A stretch of DNA of 64,000 bases from Salvelinus alpinus (GCF_045679555.1 NC_092096.1:30838124-30902123); one strand, 5' to 3'. Positions 25,945 through 40,395 are shown, counted from the first letter of the stretch. The notes: generated by a model not told the origin, from the letters alone. Translations and numbers: made by a program.

Positions 25945-28597
25945 CATGAAGATCAAACGAGGAAGTTAATTATTCACTTTTACCATGATTTATAGATGTA
26001 TTTGTCTCTCTATGACATGTGACCAGTTCCCAATAGGTGGGTTAGCTGACAACGTCACAAAAACAATCCACACACCTCAATGGGGCAGAAGTCTGTGTGT
26101 TGTTATGATTCTAGATGGCCAGACTGCTAGCAACAATGACAAAAAAACTGCCATGTGGGGAATTGTACGTGGCTCGTTTCATCTTGTTCTTGATACTATG
26201 TCTTGTTTTGAGGGGTTTTCACTGATTTCATGTCAATGCTAATATTGCAAAAATGTGTTGGCTCTCTAACCAACAACTGTAACGATGTATTTGAGAGACA
26301 ACAAGTGCTCATTGTGCATATATATTTATGTTTTCAAAAAACATTGGAGACTAAATATTGTTTACATGCTGTCAACATTCTAAGCCAACCCTGTCTGTTT
26401 TGCCCTACAGTTATGTTGCTTGCGCACACGTCGGTTTTGTTGCTAAACAACCAACTCGTCTATAAGTATAAATGACCCTGCACTAAGATGTTCATCCCTC
26501 TAAATCCCTGTCTAAAAAGTCTGGTATATGGGCCTGCTCTACCTTGTGATGGCTATAAATGTAATCTGAGTTATAATTGATCCATATAATGGTGATAAAT
26601 GGCTAAGTGCTGAAGCCCAGCCCATCCAGATGTGTGGTCCACCAATAGTAAGAGTATCCCTGGATTCCCACATTTGACACTCACATGAATTACACTCAAC
26701 AGGTTGCTCTGGAAGGGCCTAGGGAGCCAACCTGCATGATCTAACTTTACTGTCCAAACACAGGACGTGGTAATTGGGTATTGATGATGGTGTGGCGAGT
26801 GAGTGAGGGGAGTGTGTGTATGTATGTGTGTGTGTGTGCGTGCTTGCATGTGTGTGCTTGCCTGCACTGGCGGTGTGTCCGTCTGTCCGTCCGGCCGTCT
26901 GTCTGACCGCGTGTGTGTCTGGGAGGTATGCTGTGCTGTAGCCAGGGCCAACTGCAGCAGGCATGGTAGGCATTCCTCCCTGATGGTGAGTGTTGTTGTT
27001 GGCAGACAGGTTCTCCTGGATGGTGGGTGTTGTTGTTGTTGGCAGACAGGTTCTCCACGTGCTGCAGGAAGGACCTCTTGTAAACAAGTCTGAAAACATA
27101 CAAGAGGAGGATAGGATGGATCAGTATCCCATCTCTTAGGTGTCCTAGAGACACACACAAACACATTCCACTCATCCTGGATGTCACCCCCACCTGTTTT
27201 AATACTGTAAAAGCTCTAGTGTTACTGTGGTGGATGTTATTAGATATAGTGTTACATACCTGTGTACAATTTAAGTGCAGGAGGGTGTGTAGGAAAATGG
27301 ACAAGGAATTATATGGACAGGTGATAATAGGACTGCTATGATAGTGAATACTGGGTGCAGTACAGGGTGCAGAGGAGAGACAATGGAAAAGCCTAATTCT
27401 CAGCACGTTCACAACCTCTTTTACTATTTTGTTCTTCCACCGAAGCAGTCATCTATCGAACGGAAATTCACACATGAAGTGTGTTTTAATGTTGTTTAGC
27501 AATGTAGCAGAAATCCTCAAAAATATCTGATTCAAACCCCAGCACTCCTCCAAGATTATTCCTTGCTTCTGAGCTAATCAATACACGAGAATAGAGAGTA
27601 TCTTTTTACAGCAGCTTCACAGAGGATCCCCAGCGGTGGCTAAAGGTGATGGCTGTCCTTAATGACTTAATCCCAGGTTCAGTCTCTCTGGCCGTGGCCC
27701 TGCTGGCCCTGGATCTCTGTGTTCTCTCTCTCTGTGTGTTCTCTCTGTGTTCTCTCTCTCTGAGCCCAATGCTGACCTCACTGTTTGGTTTCATGGGGTC
27801 TCCAGGGGCCCGTGGGGCTTCGGCGGGGCCTTACTGCAGGGCGTGCTGAAATGCTGACGCGCAGTCCCTGGATCCACGGGGGAGCGCCGGCCCGGCTCCT
27901 GTTACAGGTGGGTTTAGTCACGCTCCCCTGATTTATGTGTGGAACGGTAGCAAGGGGAGAGTAAGGATTCCGGAATCAGAATATTGCCTACTAAACTCCC
28001 CTCTTTTCCGCTCCCCTGTCAATGGATTTCACCATTTTCACAGAGCACACTGACAGACACACATTCATACACATACTCTCACTCGTGCTCACACACACGC
28101 AAGCAAAACACGCACGCATGCACTTTCACAAACTTCTCAGGGAGGTGACCGTGTCACTCGAACACCCTGACATTACATGTTGGACCCCGGGTAAGATGCT
28201 TATCTGGCATCACATCATGTCAAAATACAACAACACACATCACCAAAACATGAGACCACATGCCAATGAAAATACTATTATGGTCCACTTTTGGGGTATG
28301 GGATGCTTGGTTGCACCATTGGTCTGATACCGCCTGTCAGTATGTGGCAACCAATGGCTGTGTTTCTAAGCATCAGTAACGGCATTGTCAGGAATGTGAC
28401 ACCTAGTCACAGGACCCCTGCAAACTTCAAATGAGATCTTTATTTAAAGTATGATGAATATCACAAATGCTACTTTGCTTTGCTGGCGTGTGTTCATCTA
28501 AGATCACAGTTATTATAATAGACTGCAATATAGATGCACAGAGGCTTTATTGAGGCAGGTATCTGAATGATAATGACCATCCTGACAAAGGGGATAT

Positions 28598-29083
28598 ACA
28601 TTGAGTGTACAAAACATTAAGAACACCTGCTCTTTCTATGACGGGTGAATCCAGGTGAACGATATGATTCCTTATTGATGTCACTTGTTAAATCCACTTC
28701 AATCAGTGTAGATGAAGTTAAATAAAGGTTAAATTAATAAATATAGATGAAGGGGAGGAGACGGGTCAAAGAATGATTTTTAAGAGACATAGATTGTGTG
28801 TGTGTGCCATTCAGAGGGTGAATGGGCAAGACAAAAGATTTGAACGGGGTATGGTAGTAGGTGCCAGGCGCACCGGTTTGTGTCAAGAACTGCAACGCTG
28901 CTGGGTTTTCCAGCCAACTCGACACAACTGCATTGCAGGCAGTCAACATGGGCCAACATCCCTGTGGAATGCTTTCGACACCTTGTAGAGTCCATGCCCC
29001 GACAAGTTGAGGCTGTTGTGAGGGCAAAAAGGGGGGGAAGGGGTGTATTAGGAAAGTGTTCCTTATGCTTGTTATACTCAGTG
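28598..29083. mobile_element. Small inverted-repeat DNA transposon
   Basis: Left end ATTGAGTGTACAAAACATTA with AAGAACACCT; right end reads as its degenerate inverse, closing with ATACTCAGTGTG. About 485 bp with no transposase. The same family occurs at 57105-57644 in the opposite orientation. Confidence 0.75.
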
Positions 29084-30674
29084 TGTTTTCATATGAGACC
29101 ACACAACAGGATCCTGGGTGTGTGGCAGGTCGTTTGTAAAGCCAGCGCTTGTTGTAGCTGACATTTGCATGGGTGGTGGTGCAGTTCATTTGTTGTTTCA
29201 CACTGTTTAGCGTTGATGGGGTGGAGGACCACCACTCAGGCTCTAGGCTGACCCTCAGTGCTCGGGGCAGGGAGACAGGTGGAGTACCCCCCCCCCCCAC
29301 ACACACCACACTTCCAGCCTGGGAGGCCATCCAGAGACCTCCAGCAGACTACCCTGACGAGGTGGATTAGGCAAAGATCGCAACGACTCAGAGTTACGAG
29401 GGACAACAGCATGCAACAAGCCTGTGCCGTAATAACTTAGTTGTTTTGTGTTACATTTTATAGATAAATATTTACCTTATTCTAAGAGGGGCAAAATCTG
29501 AATGGTAACTTTGACATTAGCTTCAATGTAGGTGGTTTTAGCATCTTACTGCTAACAGAGACATAAGGGCGCTGCACACCCCTGTGGTGAAGGTTGAACC
29601 ACAGACACCTAGCATAAACAATGCTTAACCTGGGCTGTGTTTTATCCCCATGCCCACCCACAGTTTACAACAGCGGGGCGCTGAAACCGCAGAGCGAGCT
29701 AGGGTCCATCTGTAGCCACCCTCGCTAACTCGCTAATCAGCGTGCCCACTCATCACAGGCCCTGGCTCCAACACACTGGGAAGAACCTCCTCTGAGCCCC
29801 TCTCCTTGGCTCCAACCGCATTATCAAAACACAAACCCGGTAACGTTAAGCTACGAATATACATAGTTTCAATAGTGCATCAACACACTGCCAGTGCAAG
29901 CGATGAAAGACAACACTCCTCTGTCTGTGTGAGTTCATTTTCTGGGTTCAGACATTGTTTTTATGAGACAGAGCTACAGAGATTTGTAGCACCGTGGTCA
30001 GTTGACATTCTTAGTGAGTGAGGAGTTAATTTGGGGGGAATGCTTGTGTTTTAGTCATCTCTTCACGGTTCTCACATGAAGAAGTAATGAGGGTCAGGGA
30101 GAGGATGAGACATAGGAGGGATTGGAGCGGTCTGGAGTGCCCCTGTTGTGCTCTCAGTTCGGACACACTGATGCCCCAGACAGACTGCTTGTATATCACT
30201 GTTTTGGGCCAACGTCTTTCAGAGGAACACCACAGAGGAATGTGCATCTCCACACTGGAAATATGTAGTCTGTGTAGGAATGGAGAATTGGCCATTTAAA
30301 TATGTTTTATTGTCAAATACACCGGATAAGTGCAATTGTATCTTTGCCAATTCGAACTCCAGGTCTTGAGTTACGTTTTCTAAAAAGACGGGGTTATGGT
30401 TTAAGATCTTAAGATTCCTGTGGAGTGAATTCGTGATTCTTCAAAAATGCATACAATTATAATATTACCTAATTTCATGGCTAGTCAATCATTGTACTTT
30501 TATTCCAAGTGACCCATCACTCATACATGAGTCACAACAAACCGATTCAAAGAGGGTTGTGTAGATGTTGTTATTGAACGGAGACCCTGTGATGTCATCT
30601 CACCGTGTGGTCCCCAATAACAACCTCCTGAAGAGAGGTTTCTGACTGCCACACAGCTAGCCTCTTCTCACATA

Positions 30675-30939
30675 CTACCCACTGGGCAAAAACTGGTTGA
30701 ATCAATGTTGCTTCCACGTCACTTCAACCCCAAAAATTGGAAAGTGGTAAACTGATAACATTTTGAAAAAAGTAATCAACGTAAGGGAATTTCACCTTTT
30801 TATCACCCTACTTTTTACCTAAATCCAATGACATGGCGAAATTTTTTGTTGATTTCACCATGAATTCACATTACTTGATAACTCAACCAAATGTAAATCA
30901 AAACTAGACGTTGAACTGACGTCTGTGCCCAGTGGGTAG
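30675..30939. mobile_element. Small inverted-repeat element, CTACCCACTGGGCA ends
   Basis: Perfect 14-bp terminal inverted repeats: CTACCCACTGGGCA at 30675-30688 and its complement at 30926-30939. The interior is AT-rich and non-coding. A relic of the same family is at 5757-5843. Confidence 0.82.
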
Positions 30940-30999
30940 CTACCACTATGGTCCCAGAGGATCAGATGGTAGTAGAAGAATACGATCTCAGACAACCTA

Positions 31000-31895
31000 C
31001 ACTACCGTTCAAAAGTTTGGGGCAGAGTTCCTCCTTCTAGGCAGAGTTCCTCTGTCCAGTGTCTGTGTTCTTTTGCCCATCTTAGTATTTTATTTTTATT
31101 AGCCAGTCTGAGATATGGCTTTTTCTTTGCAACTCTGCCTAGAATGCCAGCATCCCAGAGTTGCCTCTTCACTGTTGACGTTGAGACTGGTGTTTTGCGG
31201 GTACTATTTAATGAAGCTGCCAGTTGAGGACTTGTGATGCATCTGCTTCTCAAACTAGACACTCTAATGTACTTGTCCTCTTGCTCAGTTGTGCACCGGG
31301 GCCTCCCACTCCTCTTTCTATTCTGGTTAGGGCCAGTTTGCGCTGTTCTGTGAAGGGAGTAGTACACAGCATTGTACGAGATCTTCAGTTTCTTGGCAAT
31401 TTCTCGTATGGAATAGCCTTCATTTCTCAGAACAAGAATAGACTGATGAGTTTCAGAACAAAGTTCTTTGTTTATAGCCATTTTGAGCCTGTAATCGAAC
31501 CCACAAATGCTGATGCTCCAGATACTCAACTAGTCTAAAGAAGGCTAGTTTTATTGCTTCTTTAATCAGAACAACAGTTTTCAGCTGTGCTAACATAATT
31601 GCAAAAGGGTTTTGTAATGATCAATTAGACTTTTAAAATTATAAACTTGGATTAGCTAACACAACGTGCCATTGGAACAAAGGAGTGATGGTTGCTGATA
31701 ATGGGCCTCTGTACGCCCATGTAGATATTCCATAAAAAATCTGCCATTTCCAGCTACAATAGTAATTTACAACATTAACAAAATCTGTACCCTGTATTTC
31801 TGATCAATTTGATGTTATTTTAATGGACAAAAAAATTGCTTTTCTTTCAAAAACAAGGACATTTCTAAGTGATCCCAAACTTCTGAACGGTAGTG
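31000..31895 (-). mobile_element. Tc1/mariner transposon, internally deleted
   Basis: Ends ACTACCGTTCAAAAGTTTGG and the inverse complement at 31872-31895 (CCCAAACTTCTGAACGGTAG), flanked by TA. It is about 900 bp instead of the usual 1.6 kb. The minus strand keeps the transposase N-terminus from 31481 (MAINKELCSETHQSILVLRN) through the helix-turn-helix region (SIREIAKKLKISYNAVYYSL) to about residue 145. The whole catalytic half is gone; the deletion joins at about 31020-31045, where an imperfect 16-base word (GGCAGAGTTCCTC) is repeated. Confidence 0.92.
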
Positions 31896-33423
31896 TATAT
31901 CAAACACTCACCATCTTCTATGTCTACCTTCATTCTCTTTGTAATATTACCCCATTGATTTGACAAAACAAACATGATGAATGAAAATGAAACATATCTT
32001 ATTTGATCATTTAATTAGGATACAACTGGATTGAATCATAACTGTCCCCTTATGCTGCAACTGAAACTGGGTAACAATTTGGCTCGATCATTGAGGGACC
32101 CTATTCAATAATTCCCAAAGATTTGTAAGGAGGTGGGATAGTGTGTGTGTGTGTGGAGGGGGGGGTTAAAGGGGCAGGAGGGCAACCTGTGTCAACACAC
32201 TGGGGTCGTGCTGGGTTCAAGCCCCGAGAACCTGTGGGCAGGTTTTCTCCTCCTACTTTCTCGCTCTCTCCTGCTCCTCATTAGATTTCAGCTTGACCAG
32301 CCTATATACATACAGCCCACTGGGCCACAGTCCCGCCCTCCTCCAATCCCTCCCTCTGCCCCTGACATACAGTATAGAGGAGTGATTGACGCACACAAGG
32401 TCAAATCAGCACCTTTATCCTTTCTCTACAGTACGAAGACGAAGGCACTCTTTGAATATGTTGCAATAGAGAGGAGACATCTGAAGGAGTCCATTTTGAA
32501 CTCAGACTGGTCTTACCTCATTCCCAGCGACAGGTTATGTGACATTTTGCCAATGTACGGAAGGTGAAATCTTTCAGTATGAATCATAGAGTCCAGAATG
32601 CACGGAATTCCAAGGCCTTACCCTGCATGACACACGAGCGATCATAGAAATGATTTGCACCCATCTCCTGCTCTATATCACCTCGAAACGTCCTCGTTCA
32701 CTGTGGCGGTGAAGCTAGGGTTACATGTCAAATAACATAGCATTCCGATCAGCTTACCATACAGAGACATAGACCATCCTCCTAATTGAGACAGTGCTAG
32801 AGGAAGAATGGTTTTATGTCGGAGTTGAAATGACCTCCTGAAAAAAAAGATGCATACCTGGGATATTGGGTCCAGCACTATACCATACCCCTTTAAAATA
32901 TGGGACTTCTCTGTTTCCCATATCATTGCTCAGGAACACTGAGCCTGCTATCTGAATGTCACTTCTCGGCTGCGTCTTCATTGAGGGCTTGATTCATGCT
33001 CTGGAACCAATAGAGATGAAGTGGCCTTTTAGACAGGCCAGCACACAGTCTTCTGAGCAGATGAACTCCTATTGATTTATCGAGATTTACCTCAGCTAAG
33101 AAAACAGCTGGCACAGGGACAAATACCAGAGTTTGGCAAGGCATAAATCCAACAGAAGAAACTTGGCTCATTTGTTAAAAAGGATGCTTATTGCTGTAAA
33201 GGAGCAGATAGTTCTAGAATTACCCGGCGTGTGATAAGGCCAGTGAGAAATACATCAACATCACACAGCAACGTTATATCATTCACCAATTCTCTACAGA
33301 GGAGTTTAATGAGAGTGTAAAACTCGCTTGTTCAAATAAAACACAGTTAAATTAATCAGTCTTTTTAACATCCAACACGTGGCAGACTACTCTCTCTCTC
33401 TTTCTCAGTATCTATCTCTCACA

Positions 33424-33651
33424 CTCCTCAGTCACTTCCTCTCTCAGTCCTCAGTCACTTCCTCTCTCAGTCCTCAGTCACTGCCTCTCTCAGTCCTCAG
33501 TCACTTCCTCTCTCAGTCCTCAGTCACTTCCTCTCTCAGTCCTCAGTCACTTCCTCTCTCAGTCCTCAGTCACTTCCTCTCTCAGTCCTCAGTCACTTCC
33601 TCTCTCAGTCCTCAGTCACTTCCTCTCTCAGTCCTCAGTCACTGCCTCTCT
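33424..33651. repeat. Tandem repeat, 23 bp x about 10
   Basis: Unit CACTTCCTCTCTCAGTCCTC plus AGT, with near-identical copies. It lies within a CT-rich stretch. Confidence 0.92.
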
Positions 33652-34449
33652 CCTCTCGTCCAAAAACCAAAAAATTGAAAAATTAAGTGCTGTCAAACAA
33701 AAGCATTAGAATAGCTCCCATAATGTCAGCCCCGTGTTCAGGCCAGAAGCTTGGGGCTCTGGCACAGACACTTCCCCAGTGAGTCTCGATTGTGGGCTTA
33801 GGCAGCACCATTATCCCCTCCCTGGTGCCTCCTGGCTGGATGTGTACATAGTTCTGCCTATGGCGGGTCACACAGTAGTTCCCCTGTGGATGGAGGCTGT
33901 ATTAGACCCAGCTGTGGCCGTGTTAGGTGAGCCGGTGGGCCTTGTGTGTAATGATGTTACACGGCTGCTATCTTACAGATGTTTCCTCTCCTCCTCCTCT
34001 CTCTCTCTTTCTTTCCCCCTTTCTTTTCCTCATTCTGACGCGCTGACTAGGTCTCCCTCTCCTCCCCTGACGATCCTTCCGCACCTTGCTCCTCGGTGAG
34101 ACCGGAACCTTCCCCTGCCGGCTCACGGGGTGGGCTCCGCTTGACTCATGGTGTTATAAGAGGGGTCGTGACCCGATCGTATGACTGCTTCCTGTTGTAG
34201 TTGAAGAGGTCTTCCGAGGCCTGGGGTGATCACAGGAGATACTACATCCGGTGGTTGAGGACCTGTCACAGTAAAAGACATACATCAGTTGAACAGTAGC
34301 TGTTCTGGGACGAAGGGAGAGGGAAACAGAGAAAGTGGTGTTATTTATTGCTATGAGGGCCAGAGGGAAATGGTGAAAGAGATGAGTTCACTTCATATAG
34401 AAAAGACTGAATAAATTTTTTTTAAACACTTGACTCCCCACCCCTTTAC

Positions 34450-34550
34450 TAGCTCTGACTTTGCTGATAATGCATTCATCTTAAGATAGCTAGCTAACTG
34501 TAAGTCCCTCGGGATAAGAGCGTCTGCTAAATGACTAACATGTAAATATA
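34450..34550 (+). repeat. SINE 3' tail fragment
   Basis: Contains GATAAGAGCGTCTGCTAAAT preceded by TGTAAGTCCCTCGG and CATCTTAAGATAGCTAG. No tRNA-like head is present. Confidence 0.65.
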
Positions 34551-37500
34551 AGAAAAGAGAACTGGTGGTCATTTGGGTGTTCTGGATGAATGCCAGGAGG
34601 ACTCTGATGCTTTTAAAGTTCTGATACTGCTGTTCTCACAGACTATTACCCGGAGAGCTAGTTCCATGATCACCGATGTGAACAATAGTTAATATGGGGT
34701 AGCCAGTGAAGACAAGCCCATGATACTAACAAAGGAGAACAAACCACTGAAGGACTCTTATATTGGGTTATGGTTTGAATAGCTTAAAGTGTCACTCCAG
34801 TTACCTGGGGGAGGGGCATTCCTATTTTGTTCTCTATTGCTTCTCGAGCAAGGGGGGAGGCAGTTGACATCGTGACTTCCCATTGGACCAACTCCTTGAA
34901 GTTTGCAGTTGTCTTAAAAACACACATTTGCTATTTTTTTTTTTTTTTTACCCTTTAGTGTGTGTACTTTACTTTCTTTATACTTTGGATATTACAACAG
35001 GACAAGTTAAAAAAAAACACTGAAGGATGTCTTTAAAGGGGAACTGCATCCACTGATTTGGTCTAGTGTTTTGGCTTGCTCCTCAATAAATGCTGGCGGC
35101 CATAACAGAAGCCAAACTTGGGGGTGTGGTTTGACGTGGGTGTTTCTTGGGTGTGTCCTTGCCACCATCAAGACACACCCATCTGTCAAAAACTTTCCCA
35201 CAGCACCCCCCCCCCCCCCCCCCCCCCCCCTCAATCACAACAAACAAACCTTCTGCAGGTTGACTACAGGCAGATGTATGGTGAGATGCCAAAGGAAGCT
35301 TTGATTAGATCAGTCGCCTACAGAATAATATGAGAAAAATGCATTTGGTGAATTTATGTAGATTCTAAACTAAGTGTTTTGATGACTTTCAAATGTAGTA
35401 ACAGGTCCATGTAGAATAAACAAACCCTTTACATAATACCATAGAAAGGGTGTTCTGCTAATATAACAATGTGAACCTTTCATTGTTATTCCCAGCCGAT
35501 ACAGATACTGTGCCTGTTGGCATTTTGTCTGGTAAATGGGGCTGCCTTGGCAAACATGTCAGTGGTCATGCTTTCCTGTGTGGTGTCCTGTATACTACAG
35601 GAGTTTCCTGATCCTGGTGCAGAATACACAGGTTTTCTCCCACCCCATATTGACTGATACCATTCAATTCAATAATAAAAAAGACAATACAAGTAAATGT
35701 TAATGCCAGGTCTCTCTTCATTCAGCGACATCAGTATCAAGCCCATTTGTCAGTCTGGACTTCCTAACATCATCAAGTCTCCATGTACTGACTCCATACA
35801 TGTTTCTGTGAACACATACACACGGTCACTGTTATATTACCAATGGCAGTTAGGGGATATACTATTTTGAAGTTTGAACAGGTCAGATAAAACCTACACA
35901 ATTATGGTCTCCCCATCAAACGACGGAGGCTGCCGTCTGGCAAAAGCATCTCCAGTCCATCTGTAGAAATAAGCAGAGTTGAGGCAGAGTTCATCAGTCA
36001 CCCATGGAATGAAAAGGGTGTTGCTATTACTGGACATTTGTGCTGTACTGTATCATTAGTAATCACCTCATGTGTTAAGTGCCAGCATCTCATGTATCTG
36101 TGAACGCATACACACAATCATTGTTCTATTGCCAATGGCAGTTAGGGATAGGTGATATCTGATACACAGACATATCAAATATATGTTGAAGTTTGAACAG
36201 GTCAGACAAAACCTACCTAATTCTGTTCTCCCCATGTACGACCATTAGTGAGCAGACAAGAAGTGAGGCTGGAGGTGAGTTCTTTGCCAGCGTCCCATTG
36301 GTAGGCATAGCAGCGTAGATCAGCACCTGACCCCTTATCAAAAGATACTGATCGATCAAACACAAACACACTGATTACATGGTGGTTATGATTAGCTTGG
36401 TGTAACCAACCTGATCCCTGCATTCACCTTTCTATTTAACTTCAGATGTGAAGGTAATTCTATGTTTTACAGATGTAGACTGACTGGCTGAGGATTGTAT
36501 TAGATTCAGGCCGATGACGCTATCACACTATGCAACCAACTGTGACATGTTTTGCTATATCCCTGGGTTGGTTTGAGTTTGTTGCTAGTTTGTACACTGC
36601 TGTAGTCAGAAATGAGTTGTCTAGTACCACAATATGTATTTTTCCCCCTAGACATGGGTTGCACCACGGAGGCTAATGTGACTGTTTCATCTAAATTATA
36701 CTAACTTAGATATGCATGGAAATACGATGACATTGCTAAAGTATGAACATAATTTGTAGGAAACAGCTTTGCCATATTATGTTGTTGTCAAATTTACTTT
36801 AGAGAGAGATGGCAATGTTATCATTACTGTTACTAGCAAAGTTAGTCAAAAAATAGCTAGCAATGCTAATGTTAGCATGCTAAAATACGGTGGACCCTTC
36901 AATCTTAGTTAGCTGGCTAAAGTTATACTGCATCTAAAGTCAATCTGGCGACATCACAATCATGACAAAAGGTTTTCCTATTAATTATTTACTGTCTTTT
37001 GAAATGTTATCGTGTTTCAAAGCCAAATCTGAGTTGTATTGAGGTAGGCTAACGTTAGCCAGCTAGCTAACGTCAGCTATGCTAGCGATGATAGTGATAA
37101 CATTTATCAAAATATACACAACCAGATACATAACCAGCTGTCCAGCTACTGGTATACTCGCCACCACTGGGGACCAACGGACTCCAACCACCTATTCCGC
37201 ATTATAGGGTCCTTCGGAAAGGGCATGCAAACTAGTTGGCTGTGCATCCTGATGGAAGCATTCATTGCATGGTCAATCCGTATAGGGCTTTTCAGGCTAA
37301 AATATCTGTGATCTTTTCAACGCGTTGGGGGCAATGAAACAACGGAACCCCATTCAATGAAATGAGGCGAAGGGGGCAGAGGGGCCATTTGCATGTGGAG
37401 CTTGGTAAAAGGGGGCATGATTTGTTAACATAATTGTAATCCAAACCCAACCTTAATTTAAACGTATCCTATTTACACACTCTAATCAAGTTTGACACCC

Positions 37501-38058
37501 GAATAAATGTGTCTGACTCATATTGATGCCACATAGGCATAGAGATTAGTTGGTTTTTAGTAGAGGGTCTGAAATGTCATATTCAAACAATTGTTATTCA
37601 AACACCTTTACAACCTGATGGGAATTGAAGTGTTCTTTATTTTTCCTGTGAACGACAGTTCTGACCTCCACATGGCCTACCGACAACTGCCATGCTCCGA
37701 TTTAGGCTTATTTTTAAATCAGGAGCAGTCGGAGCTGATGGGACAAGGATGGGGTATCAGCATCCCCAGAGGTCTTATAAATCTGAGCAGTTTACTGGAC
37801 GGGAAATATGGGCCCGCTCTTCGTCTCCAAACTCTGCCTAATCCCAGCACTTCCTCTCCTCCGCTCCTCTCCCCCTGCCCACGGTGTAATGCATTTTCTG
37901 TAACTAACAGCCGTTGTTTCCCGATTGTCACGCTCCCATCCCTTTCTCCAGGAATGTGTATGTCTTTGTGTGTATGCAGGAGGGGAGAAGAGGGGCCATT
38001 GGTCTCTGGGGCGCAGGGCTCTCTTCTAGCCTTGGAGCCATGGACCCCGAGGCCAGAG

Positions 38059-38200
38059 TGAGAGAGGGGGGGGGGGGGGGGTCAGGGTGAGAGATGAGGG
38101 GGGAGAGACAGAGAGAGGGGAGGAGAGAGAGAGACAGAGAGAGAGAGAGGGGAAGGGGGAGAGAGAGGGTGAGAGAGAAAGGGAGAGAGAGAGAGGGAGG
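38059..38200. repeat. G-run and GA-rich low-complexity tract
   Basis: A run of about 18 G bases followed by about 120 bases of GAGAGA-type sequence. Confidence 0.9.
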
Positions 38201-39871
38201 CTGGGGGCTGGGAGCTGGCAGAGTATCTGGATAAGCCATTACTTTTTACACCACAAACCTCCTCTCCCCCTCCTCCACCTACCCCTCTTCCCTCCATCCC
38301 CAGCTCTGTGATGACTCTGGCAGGCATGGTGCTGTAACTGGGCCCCGTCACGCCTAGCCCCCCCTCTTTCCTGGTTGAACAACCACCTCAGTGAAAGAGG
38401 AACACTCGGGTGTCAAGTCCTCTCGTGCTGGCATCGTCCGGTGCCTTTCAACAGCCTTTAGGGCGTTTAATTAAGCATGTCCCTTATCTGCCCAGAGCCT
38501 GACAGACACAGAGCTTCAGGACCTGCAGGGACCAAACTGTGTACAGTACTGTAGGCACAACAGCACACCATGAGGACTTTCTGCAGTTAACCTTAAATAC
38601 CATTCTGATGATTTGATGTCAGTTTCTCCCATGTGTTCCCATTATCCTCAATCATTATGTGAGCATGCTACTGTCATCATGTTTGTGTTAAAAACAGCAA
38701 TTCTTTCAGATCAATGTTTTCCAGTTTCTCTGTGCTAAAAGCTCTTGTCTTAGTGTGGTGCTGGTGGCAGGGTCTTCTGTCTGTGTGGAGTGTAGTCCAG
38801 TCAGTATGTTATGTCTACAGAGGGCCTGAGCAGGCTGTCTGACCCCTCAAGAGCCCTGGTGCTTTAGGGGATCATCACAGGTCCAGGCCTCTCTGTCCCG
38901 CCAGCCCAGGGGTTGGGGGTGATTCTGGGTGTACGGGGCACCCTGTGACCCTCAGCCTGGGTCGGGTGTCAGGGGCTCGCACTCTGGGGAACACAACCTG
39001 ACCCCCCGTCTCATTTCACATGGGGCTCCACTCCAAGGCCACGTTCAGTGCCACGACACTGCCCAGACCGTGTGTGTGTTTGAGAGAGAGAGCGATAGAG
39101 AGGGCCGTTAATGGGAGACAAAGGCTGAGCGGTGTGAGCGCAGTGGGACTAATTCTACTTTAGTTCAAGTCTAGGGGTAAATACATTGGGAATGAGTCAA
39201 TGCTGGCGAGCCAAAGTGTGACTAATTGCTCAGGGTCAATAACTCCGGGCCAGATTCTGGCTGGTTTCAGACCCAAAAACACTCCGACGTGCTGGTGTGA
39301 GCATGGGAGGGCAGGCCTCTGCGTCTGGAACAAAACAGTCGAGATTAATCAATCATCGGCTCAACATTCTGTTCTGGCTCTATTGTTCAAAAGCCCACTA
39401 AAAATGATTTGTTTGGTGATTCTGGGTGAAGGCGAGTGGAGTAAGGAACCATATGAAGGGAGCTACAATTTTCCTGATGGAGGCCAGGGCTCAGGCAGGT
39501 CTGTGGGGGCAAATGCTATTCAACCACAGGTGGTTGCTGTCTTTTCAGCCAAGTGCTTATTTTTTTAGCACAAAATAGTGTGTTCCTTCACAAAAGCCAA
39601 GGCCAAAAGAAGAAAATGCCAACTACTCTGCTCTACTTGGCTTGTAAAAAAAAAGGCAAATCATTGTGAAAATGTTCCATGCCTGTGAACATTTTCCATG
39701 CCTGTGTTTCAGGAAGCTCCACACAGGTATGATCCGACACGGCTTAACGAATCACAATAGCCTGCTCTAACAGGAAATGTAAAAAAGGACATCTGCTTTG
39801 TCTGTTCCACCCAGTAAATAAGTGTTCAGTGCTGTTGTACCCTGGCTGAATAAAGCCTCCCCCTCTCCTCT

Positions 39872-40028
39872 TATACATTTTTGTAATTTATCCAGAGCGA
39901 CTTACAGGAGCAATTATGGTTAAGTGCCTTGCCCAAGGGATTTTTCACCTAGTCAGCTTGGGAATTTGAACCAGCAGCCTTTCGATTACTGGCCCAATGC
40001 TCTTAACCGCTGGGATACCTGCCGCCCC
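39872..40028 (-). mobile_element. tRNA-derived SINE, reverse orientation
   Basis: On the minus strand it starts GGGGCGGCAGGTATCCCAGC, with an A-box-like CCAGCGGTTAAGAG and a B-box-like GGTTCAAATTC. It then passes through AGGCACTTAACCATAATTGC and ends with the CGCTCTGGATAA tail, cut short. It is nearly complete at about 155 bp. Confidence 0.75.
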
Positions 40029-40363
40029 CTGCTACTCTTCTCCCTCCCCCTCAGCGACAGTCTGATAGGGGCTAGGGAGAGAGCGACAGGAGCTAAGGAG
40101 GGAGTGTGGCACAGTCCCTCATTAACACTCCCAAGCCCAAACCGTGGCGTGCCGCTTGGCTAAGCTACATTTCCTCTCCAGCCAACCCAGCATCTGTTTG
40201 TGTGTGCTACTGTCCTCTTATCCCAGGCTCTCTGACACCTTGCTCGGTCAATTGTTATTAACTCACCCAGGGCAAAGAACCCTAAAGGGGAAGGGGGAAA
40301 AGGAAAGAGGGGAGAAATGCTCATGACTATCCTCTCTCTTCAAAGTAGGCTGCTGATAGAGAA

Positions 40364-40395
<32 letters not shown>

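Larger units (their letters stand above)
25150..30670. other. Gene-poor stretch
   Basis: No gene recognised. It contains a 15-bp tandem array, a GT-rich tract near 26815-26865, a short imperfect duplication near 26970-27055 and an inverted-repeat element at 28598-29083. The rest shows no feature I can name. Confidence 0.45.

Noticed and set aside
26747-27089. Possible minus-strand exon starting after a TTTTCAG at 27090 (LVYKRSFLQHVENLSANNN...)
   Set aside because: The acceptor is good, but an internal duplication shifts the frame, no convincing donor follows and the rest is GT-rich low complexity. Too weak to list as a gene.
37591-38061. 156-codon open frame on the plus strand
   Set aside because: No domain, no promoter or splice context, and the end runs into G-rich low complexity. 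Likely chance.
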